A stretch of DNA of 64,000 nt from assembly GCA_017399695.1 (NCBI GenBank), contig JAFQBK010000016.1, positions 1 to 64,000 of the forward strand. Direction: 5' to 3'. Under the pieces are notes generated by a model that did not search any database, had not been told where the DNA came from, and worked only from the letters and a program-made list of their open reading frames with translations. This document shows, piece after piece, positions 10,172 through 19,159 of the stretch (positions are counted from its first letter, which is position 1; each line of letters starts with the position of its first letter). The stretch comes from Clostridia bacterium (GTDB lineage Bacteria; Bacillota; Clostridia; UBA1381; UBA9506). The position numbers and the translations under genes were made by a program.

Positions 10172-10699
10172 TTGAGCACACCGAATAAACTTACGGTTTT
10201 AAGGGTTCTTTTTATACCGGTTTTTATGGCGTTCTCTTTGTATGATTTTGCGCCGTATTCCAACTATATTGCATTAGGTATTTTTGTTTTGGCATTTATT
10301 ACAGATGCGCTGGATGGCTATTTGGCGCGAAAAACCGGACAAATTACGGACTTTGGTAAAATAATGGATCCTTTAGCGGATAAGCTTTTGGTAACGGCAG
10401 CACTGGTCTGCCTTTTGCAGCAAGGGATTGTATCCTCCTGGGTTGTTGTTATCATTTTGGCGCGCGAATTTATTATTTCCGGTATTCGCATTGTAGCGGC
10501 AGCTGACGGAAATGTCATCGCGGCAAGCTGGTGGGGAAAATGGAAAACAGTGTCTCAGTTTATTGCGGTTTCTGTTGCTTTGTTTTTTGATGAGGCAAAT
10601 GCAGCAGTAGACATCATTGTTTGGTTTACTGCAATCTTAACGCTGATTTCCGGTGTGGATTATATCGCAAAGAATGCAAAATATATGTCGATGAAATAA
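10172..10699 (+). CDS. pgsA: CDP-diacylglycerol--glycerol-3-phosphate 3-phosphatidyltransferase
   Basis: PgsA makes phosphatidylglycerol phosphate, the committed step to phosphatidylglycerol, in the membrane. The CDP-alcohol phosphotransferase motif is complete: DALDGYLAR followed by G and two aspartates (TDFGKIMDPLADK). Length is 175 residues with about five membrane segments. The start is TTG, preceded by GAGGGAG. It is followed by a flippase gene. Confidence 0.93.
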   Translation: MSTPNKLTVLRVLFIPVFMAFSLYDFAPYSNYIALGIFVLAFITDALDGYLARKTGQITDFGKIMDPLADKLLVTAALVCLLQQGIVSSWVVVIILAREFIISGIRIVAAADGNVIAASWWGKWKTVSQFIAVSVALFFDEANAAVDIIVWFTAILTLISGVDYIAKNAKYMSMK

Positions 10700-10758
10700 A
10701 CTCAAGCAGTGCGTATGTTCAAAGTCTTGGTTTCATATATATGGACTGAGGTGAGAAT

Positions 10759-12288
10759 GTGCGAAAGGCAAAAAAAATATTATTTCATACGTTGATACTG
10801 ACGCTGACCTCGCTTATTATGCGAACGGTCGGCGTTTCTTTTCATGTTTTTATTTCAAACCGCATCGGTGCCGGCGGGCTCGGACTGTTTGGGCTGATTA
10901 TGTCCGTATACACCTTTGCCGTGACGTTGGCAATCTCAGGAATTCGACTGACAACGACCAAACTTGTAGCGGAAGAACTGGCAAAAGGGCAAGGGAGCAC
11001 GGCGCTTTTGGCAGTGAAACGCTGCCTTTTATACAGTCTGTTTTTTGGAGGCCTTGCAAGCATCGGTCTTATTTTGTGTGCCGATTGGGTAGGTACATCA
11101 CTTTTAGGAGATGCGCGTACCATTCCGTCACTTTATGTTCTGGCATTTAGCCTGATTCCAGTCGCAATGTGCTCTGTGCTTACGGGATATTTTCTGGCAG
11201 TGCGTAAGGCGGTAAAGAGTGCGGCAGCTCAATTTTTGGAGCAGCTTTTGCGCATTGGAATTGTTGTTTTTGGTTTGAATTTTATTGCGCCATCCGACAT
11301 AGAAAAATCCTGTCTGTTGATGGTTTTCGGAACAAGCGCATCCGAAGTTTTTTCCTTTCTGCTTCATTATTGTCTGTACCGACTGGACCGACAGCAAATC
11401 CGTAAGGACAACCAGAAAGCAGGAACAATTACCGGACGGATGATGCGGATTGCAATTCCACTTGCCATCAGTGATTATGCTCGCTCAGTGCTTTCGGCGG
11501 CAGAACATCTTTTAATTCCAAGGAAGCTTTCGGAGCACGGGTATTCCAAGGATGCAGCGCTTTCGCAGTACGGTCGGATTCACGGGATGGCTTTGTCAGT
11601 TTTAACCTTTCCGTCTGCGTTTTTAGGCGCGTTTTCATCTCTTTTGATGCCTGAAATTGCAGAAAGTTATGCGAAAAAGAATATGCGCCGAATTTTTTAT
11701 ATCATGACGCGGGTATTAAAGCTTGCCTTTATTTTTGCGGTTTTTGTGGGCGGAGTTTTCCTTTTCTTTTCGAAAGAGCTTTCGCAGGCAATTTATGGCT
11801 CGTATGAAATCGCTCCGTACCTTTGCTGTCTTTCGCCTCTGCTGGTTGTGATTTATACAGATGATGTGGTTGATGCACTCTTAAAAGGCTTAGACCAACA
11901 AGTCAGCAGTATGCGCTATAACCTTTTAGATTCTTTTCTGGGTGTAGTTTTGGTTTGCCTTTTGATTCCGCGCTTTGGTGCCGGTGGGTATATTGCCGTT
12001 ATTTATATTACGGAGATGATCAACGGCATTTTAAGTATGAATCGTTTGATCAAAGTGACAGATTTCAGCTTAAACATCAAAGATTTCATCACAAAGCCGG
12101 TCCTGTCCGCGCTGTTGGCTGCTGGATTGGTTAAATTGGTGTTTTTTCATAATGCATTCAGTGTGACTATTTTAGCGGCTATGATTGTATTGATGTTATT
12201 GTTTTATGTTCTTATTTTGCTTGTGACCTCCTGTATTACCCGTGAGGATTTTTCGTTTTTCGCGACGTTGTTTCGGAAAGGAAAATAA
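10759..12288 (+). CDS. SpoVB-like polysaccharide/lipid II-type flippase (MOP superfamily)
   Basis: The 509-residue protein has about 14 membrane segments and an N-terminus typical of the SpoVB/polysaccharide biosynthesis family (RTVGVSFHVFISNRIGAGGLG). Members flip lipid-linked sugars across the membrane; SpoVB is needed for spore cortex synthesis. Because the genome encodes other spore functions a SpoVB-type role is plausible, but paralogues with vegetative roles exist. The start is GTG at 10759 with GAGGTGAGA upstream. Confidence 0.85.
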   Translation: MRKAKKILFHTLILTLTSLIMRTVGVSFHVFISNRIGAGGLGLFGLIMSVYTFAVTLAISGIRLTTTKLVAEELAKGQGSTALLAVKRCLLYSLFFGGLASIGLILCADWVGTSLLGDARTIPSLYVLAFSLIPVAMCSVLTGYFLAVRKAVKSAAAQFLEQLLRIGIVVFGLNFIAPSDIEKSCLLMVFGTSASEVFSFLLHYCLYRLDRQQIRKDNQKAGTITGRMMRIAIPLAISDYARSVLSAAEHLLIPRKLSEHGYSKDAALSQYGRIHGMALSVLTFPSAFLGAFSSLLMPEIAESYAKKNMRRIFYIMTRVLKLAFIFAVFVGGVFLFFSKELSQAIYGSYEIAPYLCCLSPLLVVIYTDDVVDALLKGLDQQVSSMRYNLLDSFLGVVLVCLLIPRFGAGGYIAVIYITEMINGILSMNRLIKVTDFSLNIKDFITKPVLSALLAAGLVKLVFFHNAFSVTILAAMIVLMLLFYVLILLVTSCITREDFSFFATLFRKGK

Positions 12289-12383
12289 GAAGTTAATTTT
12301 TTGTTATTTTTTGTGAATTCGATTGAAATCAGATGCGTTTTGTAGTAGAATTATAATAAGATAATTTTTGCTGGAGGATGCGT

Positions 12384-13739
12384 ATGAAACCAATGAAAAC
12401 TTTGGCGATTGTTTTGACAATCGTTTTGGTCTTAATCGCAGGATTTGTTGTTTTAAATATGTCGGAGCAGTCGCCGCAGGAACAAGAGCAGACTCCACAG
12501 ACAACGCTTGAAACCGTAGTTTTGTTTGAAACGGGTGTGGATGCGATAGCCGAAATAGAGATGAGAGGAAAACAAGAAAGTTATACGCTTTCTCGCACAA
12601 ATGATGATTGGGTGCTGGATGGCGATTCTTCGCTTTTGCTTGACAAGGCAAAGGTGGACAGCCTTGTAAATTCTTGCGCTTATATCATCGCTTCTAAGGA
12701 AATCGCCGAAAACGTGACAGATGTATCAGCTTATGGTCTTGCTGACCCGTATAAAACGGTTGATATCCGATTAAAGGACGGAACTGTGACTCGTGTTATA
12801 ATTGGAAACGAGACAGCGGATGCGTCCATGCGCTATCTGATGCTTGCGGGCGGAACTTCTGTTTATACAAAGTCTACGTATGCGGCGGATGCGTTAGCAC
12901 CGGCGATGGATTCGCTGCGTAATAAAAAACTGTATGCCGTGTCGGAAGAAACGGTGAACTACCTTTCTGTAGCGCGTGAGGGGACAAACACTTATGCGTT
13001 CAAACGATTGAAAAAAGAAGATGGTTCGTGGGATGTCATCTGGAATATGCAAGAGCCGTTTGAAAAGGTGTTTAACGAGTATACCTTTACCGAGGAACTT
13101 TTGCCGGGGCTTTTAAGCCTGACGGCGGATTCCATTGTGGCGGATTACCCGAAAGCACTAGGTCAGTATGGGCTTAATCAGCCTTATGCAACGGTTACGG
13201 TAAAGGATGACGAAAAGAGCCACACAATCCACATCGGCAGCCGCACAGAAAGTGGCAGCCGCTATGTAAAATACGCAGATAGTCATACTGTGTATCTGAT
13301 GTCGGAATCGAAACTTGCATTTCTAAACATCGGTTATTTGCAGTTGATTGACAAACTCATTCATGTTGTCAGCATTGAAGAGGTGAATGAAATCAGGGTA
13401 AAAGGTGAAAATGCTGAGTATCTAATGAAAATTGAGGGTGCATCGGAACCTTATACCTACAAAATCAACGGAAAAGAATTAGAGGAAAAAACCTTTAAGA
13501 TGGCTTATCAGTCCATCATTGGTATTGTCCTTGATGACTATACCAACGCACCGCAAAATAGTGGTGCAGAGAAAGCGTCCATCCGCTACAGAAAGAAAGA
13601 CGGAAACACTATTTTGGTGGCGTTTCACGAGTGGGACGAGCGCAATTATCTTGTGCGTGTCAATGGGAAGGGCAGTATGATTTGCCGTAAAAAACAAGTG
13701 AGCGGTCTAATCGATACACTTGCAAAATATGCCGGCTAA
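12384..13739 (+). CDS. DUF4340 domain protein, membrane-anchored
   Basis: The 451-residue protein has one N-terminal membrane segment (about 4-24) and two tandem DUF4340-type units, each with a YGLADPY- or YGLNQPY-like turn followed by a beta-rich stretch (TVDIRLKDGT; TVTVKDDEK). In other genomes DUF4340 proteins often accompany Gld-type ABC exporters. No ABC genes are present here. The true start is the ATG at 12384, 6 bases after GGAGG; the ATG at 12378 abuts the ribosome site. The product faces the outside. Function is unknown. Confidence 0.8.
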   Translation: MKPMKTLAIVLTIVLVLIAGFVVLNMSEQSPQEQEQTPQTTLETVVLFETGVDAIAEIEMRGKQESYTLSRTNDDWVLDGDSSLLLDKAKVDSLVNSCAYIIASKEIAENVTDVSAYGLADPYKTVDIRLKDGTVTRVIIGNETADASMRYLMLAGGTSVYTKSTYAADALAPAMDSLRNKKLYAVSEETVNYLSVAREGTNTYAFKRLKKEDGSWDVIWNMQEPFEKVFNEYTFTEELLPGLLSLTADSIVADYPKALGQYGLNQPYATVTVKDDEKSHTIHIGSRTESGSRYVKYADSHTVYLMSESKLAFLNIGYLQLIDKLIHVVSIEEVNEIRVKGENAEYLMKIEGASEPYTYKINGKELEEKTFKMAYQSIIGIVLDDYTNAPQNSGAEKASIRYRKKDGNTILVAFHEWDERNYLVRVNGKGSMICRKKQVSGLIDTLAKYAG

Positions 13740-13756
13740 AATCGTAGGAGGACATT

Positions 13757-14818
13757 ATGACAAAGGACCAGATGAAAAAACTGTTTAGTTCCAATATCTT
13801 TTTGCTGTCCTCGCGCGCAAAGGCAGAAGACAATATAGAAGAGTTTTATCGCGAGGAAATGGAGCGTGGTGCAAATGTTTTGTTTGCGCCCGATTTTCAT
13901 ATTTGCGCATCGAATATGGAGCCGCTTACACAAACAGTGAAAGCTGCCGGGGAGACAGCGTTTTCAGCTTGTGTTATCAGACCACCCGAGGGTGGGCTTT
14001 CCCTTTATGGCGGCGACTATCAATACAAAGAATATTATGAGGAAATCAAACAGCAGGCAACACTTTGTTATGAGGCTGGCGTTTCCTTTTTACTGCTTGG
14101 GGGTTTTTCAAATTTAACGGAAGCAAAGCTTGCGGTCTTTGCTGCAAAAGAAGCCTGCCCCTTACCTTTGTGCGTCGGTCTTAGATTTAATGATGAGATA
14201 AAGCTAGCCGGTGGAATTGATGCCGCAATGGCAATTCTTACCCTGCAGACCCTTGGCGTCAGCGCAGTAGGTGTTTTGGAGACAGAAAATGCTGATGATG
14301 CGCTTGAGGCACTGTCACAAATGAAAGAGTTCACATCGGTTCCCTTATTTGCGCTTCCGAATGTGTCCGAGTTTATGACGCCGGAGGATTATGCCGATTA
14401 TATGGCAGAGTATATCAACTGTAAGTGCGCGATGGTGGGAACCTTTAACGGCGATGCCCGCTATACAGCCGCTATCAGTAAGGCCTTGTGGCAGACGGAA
14501 CCATTTTTGCCGGATTTTCATGAGGTTCACGCCATTACCGGTCCCGGTGGTATTCTGTTTTATGATTTTAAGAATCAGACCGTCAGCGAAAATAAGCTAT
14601 TGCTTGAAATAGAGATTGAGGATGAGAAAACCGTTGTTTCAGTGATTGATAAGCTAATCAAAGCCAAAACACCTCCGGTCTGCTTTAATAGTAAGGATTT
14701 GGATGCTTTGGTGGCGGCGGTGCAGCTATATCCGGGACGACCTGCGGTTCGCTCGGATGAGTACGGCGAAATTGCTGCAAAAGAAAACGGCGCCTTGGTG
14801 CTGCCTGAGGGAGTGTAG
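13757..14818 (+). CDS. homocysteine S-methyltransferase-like pseudoenzyme (MetH N-terminal module, zinc cysteines lost)
   Basis: The 353-residue protein follows the MetH homocysteine barrel in order: FYREEMERGANVLFAPDF (about 30-47) matches the SGSDVILTNTF region. EAGVSFLLLGGFSNLTEAKLAV matches the EGVDGIIFETF region. FALPNVSEFMTPEDYADYM matches the EPNAG...PxxF region. The zinc motifs are gone: GINCS reads GVLET (172-176) and GGCCGT reads AMVGT (225-229). The C-terminal stretch CFNSKDLDALVAAVQLYPGRP resembles part of a pterin-binding domain. Catalysis by the normal mechanism is unlikely. C222 and C224 lie nearby. It starts after GGAGG, 17 bases beyond the DUF4340 gene and 3 bases before recR. 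Confidence 0.65.
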   Translation: MTKDQMKKLFSSNIFLLSSRAKAEDNIEEFYREEMERGANVLFAPDFHICASNMEPLTQTVKAAGETAFSACVIRPPEGGLSLYGGDYQYKEYYEEIKQQATLCYEAGVSFLLLGGFSNLTEAKLAVFAAKEACPLPLCVGLRFNDEIKLAGGIDAAMAILTLQTLGVSAVGVLETENADDALEALSQMKEFTSVPLFALPNVSEFMTPEDYADYMAEYINCKCAMVGTFNGDARYTAAISKALWQTEPFLPDFHEVHAITGPGGILFYDFKNQTVSENKLLLEIEIEDEKTVVSVIDKLIKAKTPPVCFNSKDLDALVAAVQLYPGRPAVRSDEYGEIAAKENGALVLPEGV

Positions 14819-14821
14819 AAC

Positions 14822-15415
14822 ATGTATGCATTACCAATTGCTCGCTTGATTGAGGAGTTTGCAAAGCTGCCGGGAATCGGCAAGCGTTCGGCAGAACGCT
14901 TAGCATATCACGTGCTGCGGTTGCCGAGGGAAGAGATTGCAGCTTTTTCGGAAGCCCTACTTGCGGCAAAAGATCAGATTACTTTTTGTCCGGTTTGTCA
15001 GTCACTGACCGATGCAACGCCTTGTGATATCTGTGCAAATCCTAAACGAAACCACCGTTTGATTTGTGTGGTGGAAAACCCGAAAGATATTTTAGCGATG
15101 GAAAAAACCCGCGAATATGATGGCGTGTACCATGTGCTACATGGTGCTATTTCGCCAATGGACGGCGTCGGACCGGAAGACCTCAAAATGAAAGAATTAC
15201 TCGTGCGTATCCACGAGGATGGCGCGGATGAGGTCATTATGGCAACCAATTCAAGCATTGAGGGTGAGGCAACCGCGATGTATGTGGCGAAGCTTTTGCG
15301 TCCTTTGGGTGTTAAAGTGACCCGCATTGCACACGGAATCCCCGTGGGCGGTGATTTGGAGTACGCTGATGAGGTTACGCTGACGCGTGCACTTTCCGGC
15401 AGACAGGAAATATAG
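14822..15415 (+). CDS. recR: recombination protein RecR
   Basis: RecR helps load RecA at gaps during recombinational repair, with RecO/RecF. The 197-residue protein has the helix-hairpin-helix ([17 protein letters not shown]), the zinc finger [16 protein letters not shown] (about 58-73) and a Toprim domain ([26 protein letters not shown]). The ATG follows GAGGGAG. RecR is normally downstream of dnaX and a YbaB gene; neither is here. Confidence 0.96.
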   Translation: MYALPIARLIEEFAKLPGIGKRSAERLAYHVLRLPREEIAAFSEALLAAKDQITFCPVCQSLTDATPCDICANPKRNHRLICVVENPKDILAMEKTREYDGVYHVLHGAISPMDGVGPEDLKMKELLVRIHEDGADEVIMATNSSIEGEATAMYVAKLLRPLGVKVTRIAHGIPVGGDLEYADEVTLTRALSGRQEI

Positions 15416-15431
15416 ATAGGATGTGAATTGG

Positions 15432-16274
15432 ATGGAGGTCATCGGTTTTGTAGGAGCAAGCGGGACAGGAAAAAGCTACCGCTGTCATTTTGTCGCAAAA
15501 CAAAATCGGATTCAATATATCATTGACGACGGACTTTTGGTCGATTCTAAGCGAGTACTCGCGGGTCTTTCTGCAAAAAAGGAAGCGACCAAGATTGCAA
15601 GCGTTCGTCGCGCACTTTTTGTAGATGATTCTCATGCGGAAAAAGTCAAAGAGGCAATTCGCGCGCTCTGCCCTGAAAAAATTTTGATTTTGGGGACTTC
15701 CGAGCGTATGATTCGCCATGTAGCAAGCCGTCTGGAACTTCCGCCAGTGCTTCGGATGATAAAGATTGAGGATATTGCCTCACCGGAGGAAATTGAAAAG
15801 GCTCTTTCGGTGCGTCGTGAGCAGGGAAAACACGTTATTCCTGTGCCAACCTTTGCAATTAAAAAGGATTTTTCCGGTTATTTTATCGATACCTTAAAAA
15901 TTATCTTAAATTACGGCAAAACTCCCGAGGACACCTATCGCAGTGAAAAAACGGTTGTACGTCCAACGTTTAGTTATATGGGTGAGTTTCATATTGCAGA
16001 CGGCGTTTTAATGTCACTCGCAGCCCACGAGGCAGAAAAGGTACAAAATGTCTCAAAGCATTTGAAGACATACGTGAAATCATACCCCGAGGGTGTGATT
16101 CTTACGCTTGAAATTTCGGTATTTTTTGGTCGAAACATCAGCGATATTGCAAAAGATGTGCAAGAGGCGGTTAAGGAGTCCATAGAAAATTATACCGCGA
16201 TTAATGTGCTCGAAATCAATGTTTCCGTGAAGGGAATCGAGGTGGAAGATGGATATTTGCATCAAGCCAAATGA
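15432..16274 (+). CDS. P-loop NTPase fused to Asp23/Gls24 domain
   Basis: The N-terminal half has a Walker A motif GASGTGKS (about 9-16) and a nucleotide-binding fold; the C-terminal part (about 190-270) has the Asp23/Gls24 pattern (VRPTFSYMGEFHIADGVLMSLAAHEAEKV...ILTLEISVFFGRNISDIAKDVQEAV). Asp23 proteins sit at the membrane and are linked to envelope stress. An ATPase fused to this domain suggests a partner- or membrane-controlled switch. I chose the ATG at 15432; GTG at 15423 sits too close to the ribosome site. The 3' end overlaps trmN6 by 26 bases. Confidence 0.75.
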   Translation: MEVIGFVGASGTGKSYRCHFVAKQNRIQYIIDDGLLVDSKRVLAGLSAKKEATKIASVRRALFVDDSHAEKVKEAIRALCPEKILILGTSERMIRHVASRLELPPVLRMIKIEDIASPEEIEKALSVRREQGKHVIPVPTFAIKKDFSGYFIDTLKIILNYGKTPEDTYRSEKTVVRPTFSYMGEFHIADGVLMSLAAHEAEKVQNVSKHLKTYVKSYPEGVILTLEISVFFGRNISDIAKDVQEAVKESIENYTAINVLEINVSVKGIEVEDGYLHQAK

Positions 16275-16980
16275 GCGAGTCGAAGAGCTTTATGGAGGCA
16301 CTCGTGTGATACAGAATCCGGACGGCTTTTGCTACGGAACGGATGCAGTAATGCTTTCCGGCTTCGTTTCGGCAAAGCCAAACGAGAAGCTGTTGGATTT
16401 TTGTACCGGTACGGGCGTTATACCGCTTTGTCTTCGCTTGTTAACCCGATGCCGCGATATGACGGCGCTTGAGATACAGCCCGAGGTTGCGGATATGGCA
16501 GAACGCAGTGTGCGCCTCAATGGTTTTGAATCAGAAATCAAGGTAGTGTGCGGCGACTTAAAAAATGCAAAAGAACTATTTGGTGCGGAATCCTTTGATG
16601 TGGTGACCTGCAATCCGCCGTATATGAAGCCATTGAGCGGTAAAGAGAATATTAATGACTCCAAAACGATTGCAAGGCACGAGGTTCTGTGTACGCTTGG
16701 TGATGTAATCAAAAGCGCTGCCTCTGTTTTGCGTACAGGCGGGCGTTTTTATATGGTACATAGACCGGAACGGCTAGCTGAAATTTTTTATTTGATGAAG
16801 CAGGAAAAGCTGGAGCCGAAACGGATGCAGTTCGTACATTCGGATTTTGCTGCGGCGCCGTCTTTGGTCCTTGTAGAGGGTCAAAAAGGCAGAAAAAGCG
16901 GTTTGGTGGTACTAGAGCCGGCCTTGGCAAAAGGAATCGATAAAATCATAGAGCAAGCAGGTGTTAATTTTGACGACTGA
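16249..16980 (+). CDS. trmN6: tRNA1(Val) (adenine37-N6)-methyltransferase-like protein (TrmN6/YabB)
   Basis: This 243-residue class I SAM methyltransferase has a glycine-rich SAM loop (LLDFCTGTGVIPLCL) and the adenine-N6 catalytic motif NPPY (about 123-126). The N-terminus carries the family signature (NPDGFCYGTDAVMLSGF). Bacillus has yabB just upstream of rsmI (yabC), and the same order here supports the call. The ATG at 16249 has GAGGTGG upstream, within the end of the previous gene. It overlaps rsmI at its 3' end. Confidence 0.88.
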   Translation: MDICIKPNERVEELYGGTRVIQNPDGFCYGTDAVMLSGFVSAKPNEKLLDFCTGTGVIPLCLRLLTRCRDMTALEIQPEVADMAERSVRLNGFESEIKVVCGDLKNAKELFGAESFDVVTCNPPYMKPLSGKENINDSKTIARHEVLCTLGDVIKSAASVLRTGGRFYMVHRPERLAEIFYLMKQEKLEPKRMQFVHSDFAAAPSLVLVEGQKGRKSGLVVLEPALAKGIDKIIEQAGVNFDD

Positions 16981-17824
16981 AAAGTGTACTCCGGGTGTTT
17001 TATATCTGGTAGCAACACCCATCGGAAATTTAGACGATATCAGCTATCGTGCGGTAAAGGTGTTAGAAAGCGTGGATTTTATTGCCGCAGAGGACACGCG
17101 ACATTCATTAAAGCTCTTAAACCATTTGGGCATCTCCAAACCGATGACAAGCTATTTTGAGCATAATATCCGACAAAAAGGCGAGTATATTATCGAGCGT
17201 ATCTTAAACGGAGAAACCGCGGCACTGATTTCCGATGCCGGAACACCGGCGATTTCAGACCCCGGAGAAGATATCGTAAAGATTTGCCACGAAAGGGGCG
17301 TGCGCGTGATTCCTGTCCCCGGCGCAGTTGCAGGTATCAATGCTTTAATTTGCTCGGGGCTTTCGACCTCGCGGTTTTCGTTTGAAGGATTTTTGAGCGT
17401 CAATAAAAAGAGCCGTACAGAGCATTTGGAAGCTGTAAAGCGAAGCACCTATACATTGATTTTTTATGAAGCGCCGCACAAACTAAAGAATACCTTAAAA
17501 GATATGCTGTCCTGCTTTGGCGAAAGACGCATCACAATTGCGAGAGAACTGACAAAAAAGTTTGAGGAAATCCGTCCGACAACGCTTTCGGAGGCTGTGT
17601 CCTATTATGAAGAAAATGAGCCGAAAGGTGAGTATGTACTGGTAATCGAAGGCTGTACACCGGGAGAAGCGAAAGAAGAAAATGAACTGCTAACGCTTTC
17701 TGTTTTAGACCATTTGGCGTTTTATACCAATCAGGGAATGGATAAGAAGGAAGCGATGAAGCGTGTGGCGGAAGAACGTGGAGTCAGCAAACGAGAGATT
17801 TACAGTGCAACGATACGCGAGTAA
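16970..17824 (+). CDS. rsmI: 16S rRNA (cytidine1402-2'-O)-methyltransferase RsmI
   Basis: RsmI methylates the ribose of C1402 in the ribosomal decoding centre. The tetrapyrrole-methylase fold is clear: LYLVATPIGNLDDISYRAV at the start, then AEDTRHS and LISDAGTPAISDPGE. The start is uncertain: TTG at 16970 has AGGTG 6 bases upstream and gives 284 residues, while GTG at 16961 gives 287. Both overlap the end of trmN6. Confidence 0.95.
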   Translation: MTTEKCTPGVLYLVATPIGNLDDISYRAVKVLESVDFIAAEDTRHSLKLLNHLGISKPMTSYFEHNIRQKGEYIIERILNGETAALISDAGTPAISDPGEDIVKICHERGVRVIPVPGAVAGINALICSGLSTSRFSFEGFLSVNKKSRTEHLEAVKRSTYTLIFYEAPHKLKNTLKDMLSCFGERRITIARELTKKFEEIRPTTLSEAVSYYEENEPKGEYVLVIEGCTPGEAKEENELLTLSVLDHLAFYTNQGMDKKEAMKRVAEERGVSKREIYSATIRE

Positions 17825-17878
17825 TAAAAGCGGAGAGCGCGGACAAAATAAATTGGAAATAATCTATGGAGGCTCGAT

Positions 17879-19159
17879 ATGGAAAAGGTAACCTGCTGTA
17901 ATATTAAAGACGGCATCCGTCTTTATCATATTCCGTCGGATAAATTCAAGACGGTTTCGATGAGCGTGAACATTCATCGCACGCTGGATAAAAGAGAGGC
18001 GGCATATAATGCCTTACTTTGTGATGTGATGCGTCGCGGCTGTGAAAAATATCCGACACAGAGAGATGTTGCTCGGCTTCGTCAGTCACTTTACGGAGCA
18101 TTTGTGGATGTGGATATCCGAAGAAAGGGCGAAGACCAAATTATTTCCTTTCAGCTCAGCACAGTTGCGGATTGTTATCTGCCGGAAACGGAAAAGGTAC
18201 AGATGCGTGCGCTTGGTTTTTTGTTTGATATGATGCTCGAACCGTTAGTGGAAGACGGTGCATTCAGAGCGGATTATGTTGCGCAGGAAAAGGTAAACCT
18301 GAAGAACGATATTGATGCCCTCATTAACGATAAGCGCGCCTATGCGGTGTGGCGTTTGGTTGAACTGATGTGCGCCGATGAGCCTTACGGCGTTCACGAA
18401 CTTGGCACAAAAGAGGATGTCGACAGCATTACGCCGCAGTCGCTTTATGCGCATTATCAAAAGGTTCTTTCCGAAGGTCCCATTGACATTTTTGTAGTCG
18501 GTCAGGTGGATATTGATTCGATTCGCGACTATATTTCAGAGAGATTTGCTGCGGTTTCAGTTTTGAAAACCGCAATGCCGAAAACAAAGCTTCATACTCC
18601 GGCAAAGGAAGAACAAGAAATTGTCGAGGCGTTCGATGTAACACAGGCAAAGCTTTGCCTCGGTTTTTATACCGGTGTCAAGCCGGAGGATAGCGATTAT
18701 CCTGCACTGATGGTGTATAACGGCATTTTGGGCAGCGGTGCACATTCCAAACTTTTTAACAATGTCAGAGAGAAATTGAGCCTTGCGTATTACGCATCCT
18801 CGCGCCTGGAGCGCTATAAAGGCATGCTTGTCATTTCTTCCGGAATCGAAATTGCGAACAAACAAAAAGCATTGGACGAAATCAAAGTGCAGATGGAAGA
18901 AATGGAAAAAGGCAATATTTCAGAATATGAATTTGATGCTGCGACAAAAAGTATCGTCAATGCCCTGCGTTCTTTAGGTGATGATGTAGGATATTTGGAG
19001 GATTATTACCTTGGTCAGGCAGTGAGCGGAACCAGTGTCAGTCTGGAAGAAATGATAAACCTGATTAACAAAGTAACACCTGCGGATGTGGTTCGTGTTG
19101 CTAAGAAGATTCAGCCGGAACTGGTTTATTTCCTTACGGGAAAGGGGGAAACAGCGTGA
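17879..19159 (+). CDS. M16 peptidase homologue without active site (YmfF-type)
   Basis: The 426-residue protein has the insulinase/mitochondrial-processing-peptidase fold but no HxxEH zinc motif where one is expected (ALLCDVMRRGCEKYPTQ). It resembles Bacillus YmfF, the inactive partner of YmfH; this pair has been linked to modification of elongation factor P. The ATG follows GGAGG. It overlaps the next gene by 4 bases, consistent with a heterodimer made from one message. Confidence 0.85.
   Translation: MEKVTCCNIKDGIRLYHIPSDKFKTVSMSVNIHRTLDKREAAYNALLCDVMRRGCEKYPTQRDVARLRQSLYGAFVDVDIRRKGEDQIISFQLSTVADCYLPETEKVQMRALGFLFDMMLEPLVEDGAFRADYVAQEKVNLKNDIDALINDKRAYAVWRLVELMCADEPYGVHELGTKEDVDSITPQSLYAHYQKVLSEGPIDIFVVGQVDIDSIRDYISERFAAVSVLKTAMPKTKLHTPAKEEQEIVEAFDVTQAKLCLGFYTGVKPEDSDYPALMVYNGILGSGAHSKLFNNVREKLSLAYYASSRLERYKGMLVISSGIEIANKQKALDEIKVQMEEMEKGNISEYEFDAATKSIVNALRSLGDDVGYLEDYYLGQAVSGTSVSLEEMINLINKVTPADVVRVAKKIQPELVYFLTGKGETA

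Noticed and set aside
12323-12357. Promoter TTGAAA/TATAAT before the DUF4340 gene
   Set aside because: The spacing is 23 bp, too long for a normal sigma-A promoter; the TATAAT alone is not enough.
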